The notes under the pieces are model-generated. The model was not told the origin of the DNA and ran no database searches. It saw only the letters and a program-made list of their open reading frames with translations. Both the position numbers and the translations under genes were made by a program. From Bacillota bacterium (GTDB taxonomy: Bacteria; Bacillota; Clostridia; Christensenellales; CAG-138): DNA of 7,551 nt. The stretch lies in NCBI GenBank assembly GCA_023458615.1, contig JAEWYV010000239.1:1-7551 (forward strand), in the 5' to 3' direction. Numbering within the stretch: position 1 is the first letter of the stretch; every line of letters starts with the position of its first letter. Positions 5,827-7,551 of the stretch are shown here, piece after piece.

Positions 5827-6747
5827 ATGCGGTTGATCAATCTCGCAATGGAGGGCGGCGCGCCCGCCGAACTGGTGTTGAATACCAAGGACGATTGCGG
5901 CGCTGAAAAGACCTATACCCGCGCATTTCTGCCGCCCTGCCGGTTGATTCTGCTCGGCGGGGGACATGTGTCCCAGCCGCTGTGCCGGTATGCTGCGGAT
6001 CTGGAGTTTGGTGTTACTGTGGTGGACGACCGCCCGAGCTTTGCAAACGCCGCGCGTTTTCCCGATGCGGAGCATGTCGTCTGCGATTCGTTCGTCAAGG
6101 CAATAAACGAACTAGCCATCACGCGCTATGATTTCGTCTGCGTGATTACACGTGGACATCGCTATGACGCGGTCTGCCTGCGGCAGATTTTTGCGGGCGT
6201 TATGCCGCGCTATCTGGGATTGATCGGCTCAAAACGTCGTACGATCGAGCTCTTCCATATGCTAGAGGAGGAGGGCTTTGGTCGGGCGCTGATTGATCGG
6301 GTGCATACGCCAATCGGTCTGCCCATCGGTGCGGAGACGCCGAAGGAGATCGCAATCTCTATTCTTGCAGAGCTCATTCAGCAGCGCAGTAGCAGGAGCG
6401 CGGAGCGGGAGGCGGAGCGCCTAGCATTGACCTCGCACGAGCCGGAATTGCTTCAATATCTTTCTGAAAATCGGGAGCCCTGTGCCCTCGCCGTCGTGGT
6501 GGAAAAGCGCGGGTCAACACCGGTGCCAACGGGCGCGGTGATGGCGGTGAACCCGCTTGGCGGCATCGTTGGTACCGTTGGCGGCGGCTGCGGGGAGCAC
6601 GAAATTCTCAAGCACGCGCTGGAGACTCTGCGTACCGGGCAGGCGCGACTTGTGGAGTTGGATATGTCCAACGATGTTGCCGAGGAAGAAGGCATGGTCT
6701 GCGGTGGGCGGATGTGGGTTTGGATTGAACCCTATCAACCGCAATAA
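5827..6747 (+). CDS. XdhC/CoxI-family molybdenum hydroxylase maturation protein, domains in reversed order
   Basis: XdhC-family proteins deliver or sulfurate molybdenum cofactor for xanthine dehydrogenase-like hydroxylases. In Clostridia many belong to selenium-dependent hydroxylase systems. Residues about 37-185 are the Rossmann-type XdhC domain, with LLGGGHVSQ (42-50), TVVDDRPSFANAARFP, ITRGHRYD, YLGLIGSKRR (129-138) and IGAETPKEIAISILAE (167-182). Residues about 215-302 are the CoxI-type domain, with RGSTPVPTGAVM (228-239), GTVGGGCGE (249-257) and GMVCGG (289-294). In the arrangement I know, the CoxI domain comes first, so this order looks permuted. The ATG at 5827 is preceded by AAGGGGGAG (5815-5823), and an in-frame stop at 5788 rules out a longer start. 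No hydroxylase or cofactor gene is visible nearby. Family assignment is firm; substrate and partner enzyme are unknown. Confidence 0.9.
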   Translation: MRLINLAMEGGAPAELVLNTKDDCGAEKTYTRAFLPPCRLILLGGGHVSQPLCRYAADLEFGVTVVDDRPSFANAARFPDAEHVVCDSFVKAINELAITRYDFVCVITRGHRYDAVCLRQIFAGVMPRYLGLIGSKRRTIELFHMLEEEGFGRALIDRVHTPIGLPIGAETPKEIAISILAELIQQRSSRSAEREAERLALTSHEPELLQYLSENREPCALAVVVEKRGSTPVPTGAVMAVNPLGGIVGTVGGGCGEHEILKHALETLRTGQARLVELDMSNDVAEEEGMVCGGRMWVWIEPYQPQ

Positions 6748-6780
6748 AGCAGTAAGACTGAGACTTCCTGCACAAAGTAA

Positions 6781-6827
6781 AATCCCATCCGATCAGCGCC
6801 TCTTGCTGGATGGATGGGATTGTTTTT
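6781..6827. terminator. Probable bidirectional terminator between XdhC gene and rrf2-type gene
   Basis: AATCCCATCC (6781-6790) and GGATGGGATT (6812-6821) form a perfect ten-base stem. Inside it CAGC (6794-6797) can pair with GCTG (6805-6808) after a three-base internal loop. On the + strand five T follow after one G (6823-6827). Read on the - strand the stem is followed by TTTTAC and more T. It lies between convergent stop codons and can serve both genes. Confidence 0.8.
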
Positions 6828-6850
6828 ATATCTTGTGAGACAAGTGATCA

Positions 6851-7297
6851 TTAAATATAGAACATCACCGCGCCGCCGCTCTTGTGCCGCTCCGCCTCCT
6901 GCACCAGTTCTTCGAGCGTGACGGCAGAGAGTGCCTTGGCGACCGTTTGGTCCAGCGCATCAAACACGCCTAAGCGGATTGCAAACTCAATCTCCGGCGC
7001 CTTCTCGGGCACCGTGTCCTCGGTCTTGTCAAAAAGACCGGTCTCCACAGCGGTGAGCACATCCAGCGCGGAGATCTGCCGCGGAATCCGCGCGAGCTGG
7101 TAGCCGCCCTGTGCGCCCTTAACGGAGGTGACAAGTTCACCTCGCTTGAGTAGCGAAAACACCTGCTCCAGATAGATTTTGGAGATGCCGAGCTTTTCCG
7201 ATATGCTGATGAGTGTGATAAACTCGCCGTTGTGATATTGCTGCGCCATGCTGATGACAGCGGCAAGCGCATAGCGACCCTTGGCGGAAATCCGCAT
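6851..7297 (-). CDS. Rrf2-family (CymR-like) transcriptional regulator
   Basis: This is a small winged helix-turn-helix DNA-binding dimer of 148 residues. It opens with MRISAKGRYAL, the classic Rrf2 N-terminus. The recognition region is about 29-52 (SISEKLGISKIYLEQVFSLLKRG), the wing is GAQGGYQLAR (61-70) and a dimerisation helix follows at about 104-135. There are no cysteines, so it cannot hold an Fe-S cluster in the way IscR or NsrR do. It resembles the CymR type, which controls cysteine and sulfur genes, but that role is not shown here. The ATG at 7297 follows AAAAGGAGAG on the minus strand by about nine bases. A longer frame from a TTG at 7366 is rejected because that TTG lies in the -35 box. 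It is divergent from tcdA; tcdA and cymR lie close together in Bacillus subtilis as I recall. Autoregulation is likely in this family. Confidence 0.92.
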   Translation of the reverse strand: MRISAKGRYALAAVISMAQQYHNGEFITLISISEKLGISKIYLEQVFSLLKRGELVTSVKGAQGGYQLARIPRQISALDVLTAVETGLFDKTEDTVPEKAPEIEFAIRLGVFDALDQTVAKALSAVTLEELVQEAERHKSGGAVMFYI

Positions 7298-7337
7298 ATG
7301 ACCCGGCTCTCCTTTTCCTATAAAATCAGTATGTTTT

Positions 7338-7366
7338 ATGATAATGGGCACGGATGATTGTGTCAA
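7338..7366 (-). promoter_or_regulatory. Promoter of the Rrf2-family gene
   Basis: On the minus strand a perfect TTGACA lies at 7366-7361 and TATCAT at 7343-7338, with a 17-base spacer. Transcription would start near 7331, leaving a leader of about 34 bases with a good ribosome binding site. Confidence 0.75.
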
Positions 7367-7384
7367 GTGGTTTTTGTGAATTTC

Positions 7385-7414
7385 ATATATTATTTCGGGG
7401 TTTTTATATATTAT
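7385..7414. repeat. ATATATTAT direct repeat between divergent promoters, candidate operator
   Basis: ATATATTAT occurs at 7385-7393 and again at 7406-7414. The period is 21 bases, about two helical turns, and the three or four preceding T-rich bases are also shared. The pair lies upstream of both divergent promoters, where a dimeric regulator such as the adjacent Rrf2 protein could act on either. It could equally be an AT-rich upstream element that helps RNA polymerase bind. Confidence 0.4.
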
Positions 7415-7436
7415 CCCGCGCTGGTGACCCGTCTTG

Positions 7437-7465
7437 TTGACGTGGTTTTGGTTTGGCGGTATGAT
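7437..7465 (+). promoter_or_regulatory. Promoter of tcdA
   Basis: TTGACG at 7437-7442 and TATGAT at 7460-7465 each match consensus at five of six bases, with a 17-base spacer. Transcription would start near 7472, about 40 bases before the tcdA start codon. Confidence 0.75.
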
Positions 7466-7512
7466 GCCAGAGTGTCGGCATTGGATATCGCCGCACGAAA
7501 GGACTATTCCAC

Positions 7513-7551
7513 ATGCTCAATGAATTCTCCCGCATGGAGATCATCATCGGA
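7513..7551 (+). CDS. tcdA: Start of tRNA threonylcarbamoyladenosine dehydratase, cut by window edge
   Basis: Only 13 codons are present, reading MLNEFSRMEIIIG. This matches the start I know for clostridial TcdA (CsdL/YgdL) proteins, which typically read MLNxFSRTELLIG before a ThiF-type nucleotide-binding fold. The enzyme uses ATP to dehydrate t6A at tRNA position 37 into the cyclic form, ct6A. AAAGGA at 7498-7503 is a good ribosome binding site nine bases before the ATG, and a strong promoter lies upstream. The nearby CymR-like regulator fits the neighbourhood. The catalytic part lies outside the window, so the name rests on a short match. Confidence 0.65.
   Translation, partial: MLNEFSRMEIIIG

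Noticed and set aside
7298..7366. A 23-residue N-terminal extension of the Rrf2 gene from a TTG at 7366
   Set aside because: The TTG is part of the TTGACA -35 box, the extension would be upstream of the transcription start, and the family begins at MRIS with a strong ribosome binding site.

Overview
This window looks like chromosomal DNA of a moderately GC-rich, low-oxygen-type Firmicute, most likely class Clostridia. The reasons are purine-rich Shine-Dalgarno sites a few bases before most starts, sigma-A-type promoters, a 717-residue Tex of the length usual in Firmicutes, a clostridial-style XdhC protein, and a cysteine-free Rrf2/CymR-like regulator next to the first codons of tcdA. I see no tRNA, rRNA, CRISPR array or insertion sequence. 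The species cannot be named from this sequence.

Layout. Positions 1-471 hold no convincing gene. They are AT-rich and dense in short repeats and inverted repeats, with a good promoter candidate (302-330) for the first gene. Next come two cyclic-di-GMP genes on the + strand: a six-helix membrane diguanylate cyclase with an intact GGDEF and inhibitory site (472-1590), then a PAS / degenerate-GGDEF / EAL protein (1691-3433). The second reading frame is broken by one in-frame TAG at 2609-2611, exactly at the conserved ALYxAK end of the GGDEF domain. Everything after the TAG stays in frame and keeps the full EAL catalytic set. A strong intrinsic terminator (3457-3481) closes this block.

A second + strand unit has its own extended -10 promoter. 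It carries tex (3615-5768), an RNA-binding transcription accessory factor, and 58 bases downstream an XdhC-family molybdenum-hydroxylase maturation protein (5827-6747). In that protein the Rossmann domain comes before the CoxI-type domain, the reverse of the order I know as usual. A hairpin at 6781-6827 ends this unit and can also serve the convergent gene on the - strand.

The right end holds an Rrf2-family regulator on the - strand (6851-7297), divergent from tcdA (from 7513, cut by the window edge). Each has a near-consensus promoter. The AT-rich stretch between them contains a 9-base direct repeat with a 21-base period, a candidate operator.

How the genes work together. The cyclase and the PAS-EAL gene are an opposed pair that would make and degrade c-di-GMP. 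The remaining genes are housekeeping or cofactor/tRNA-related and show no direct link to that pair. The point most worth checking is the single TAG: all five complete reading-frame ends in the window use TAA, so the TAG could be a recent nonsense mutation, a sequencing error, amber readthrough, or a real split into two proteins.
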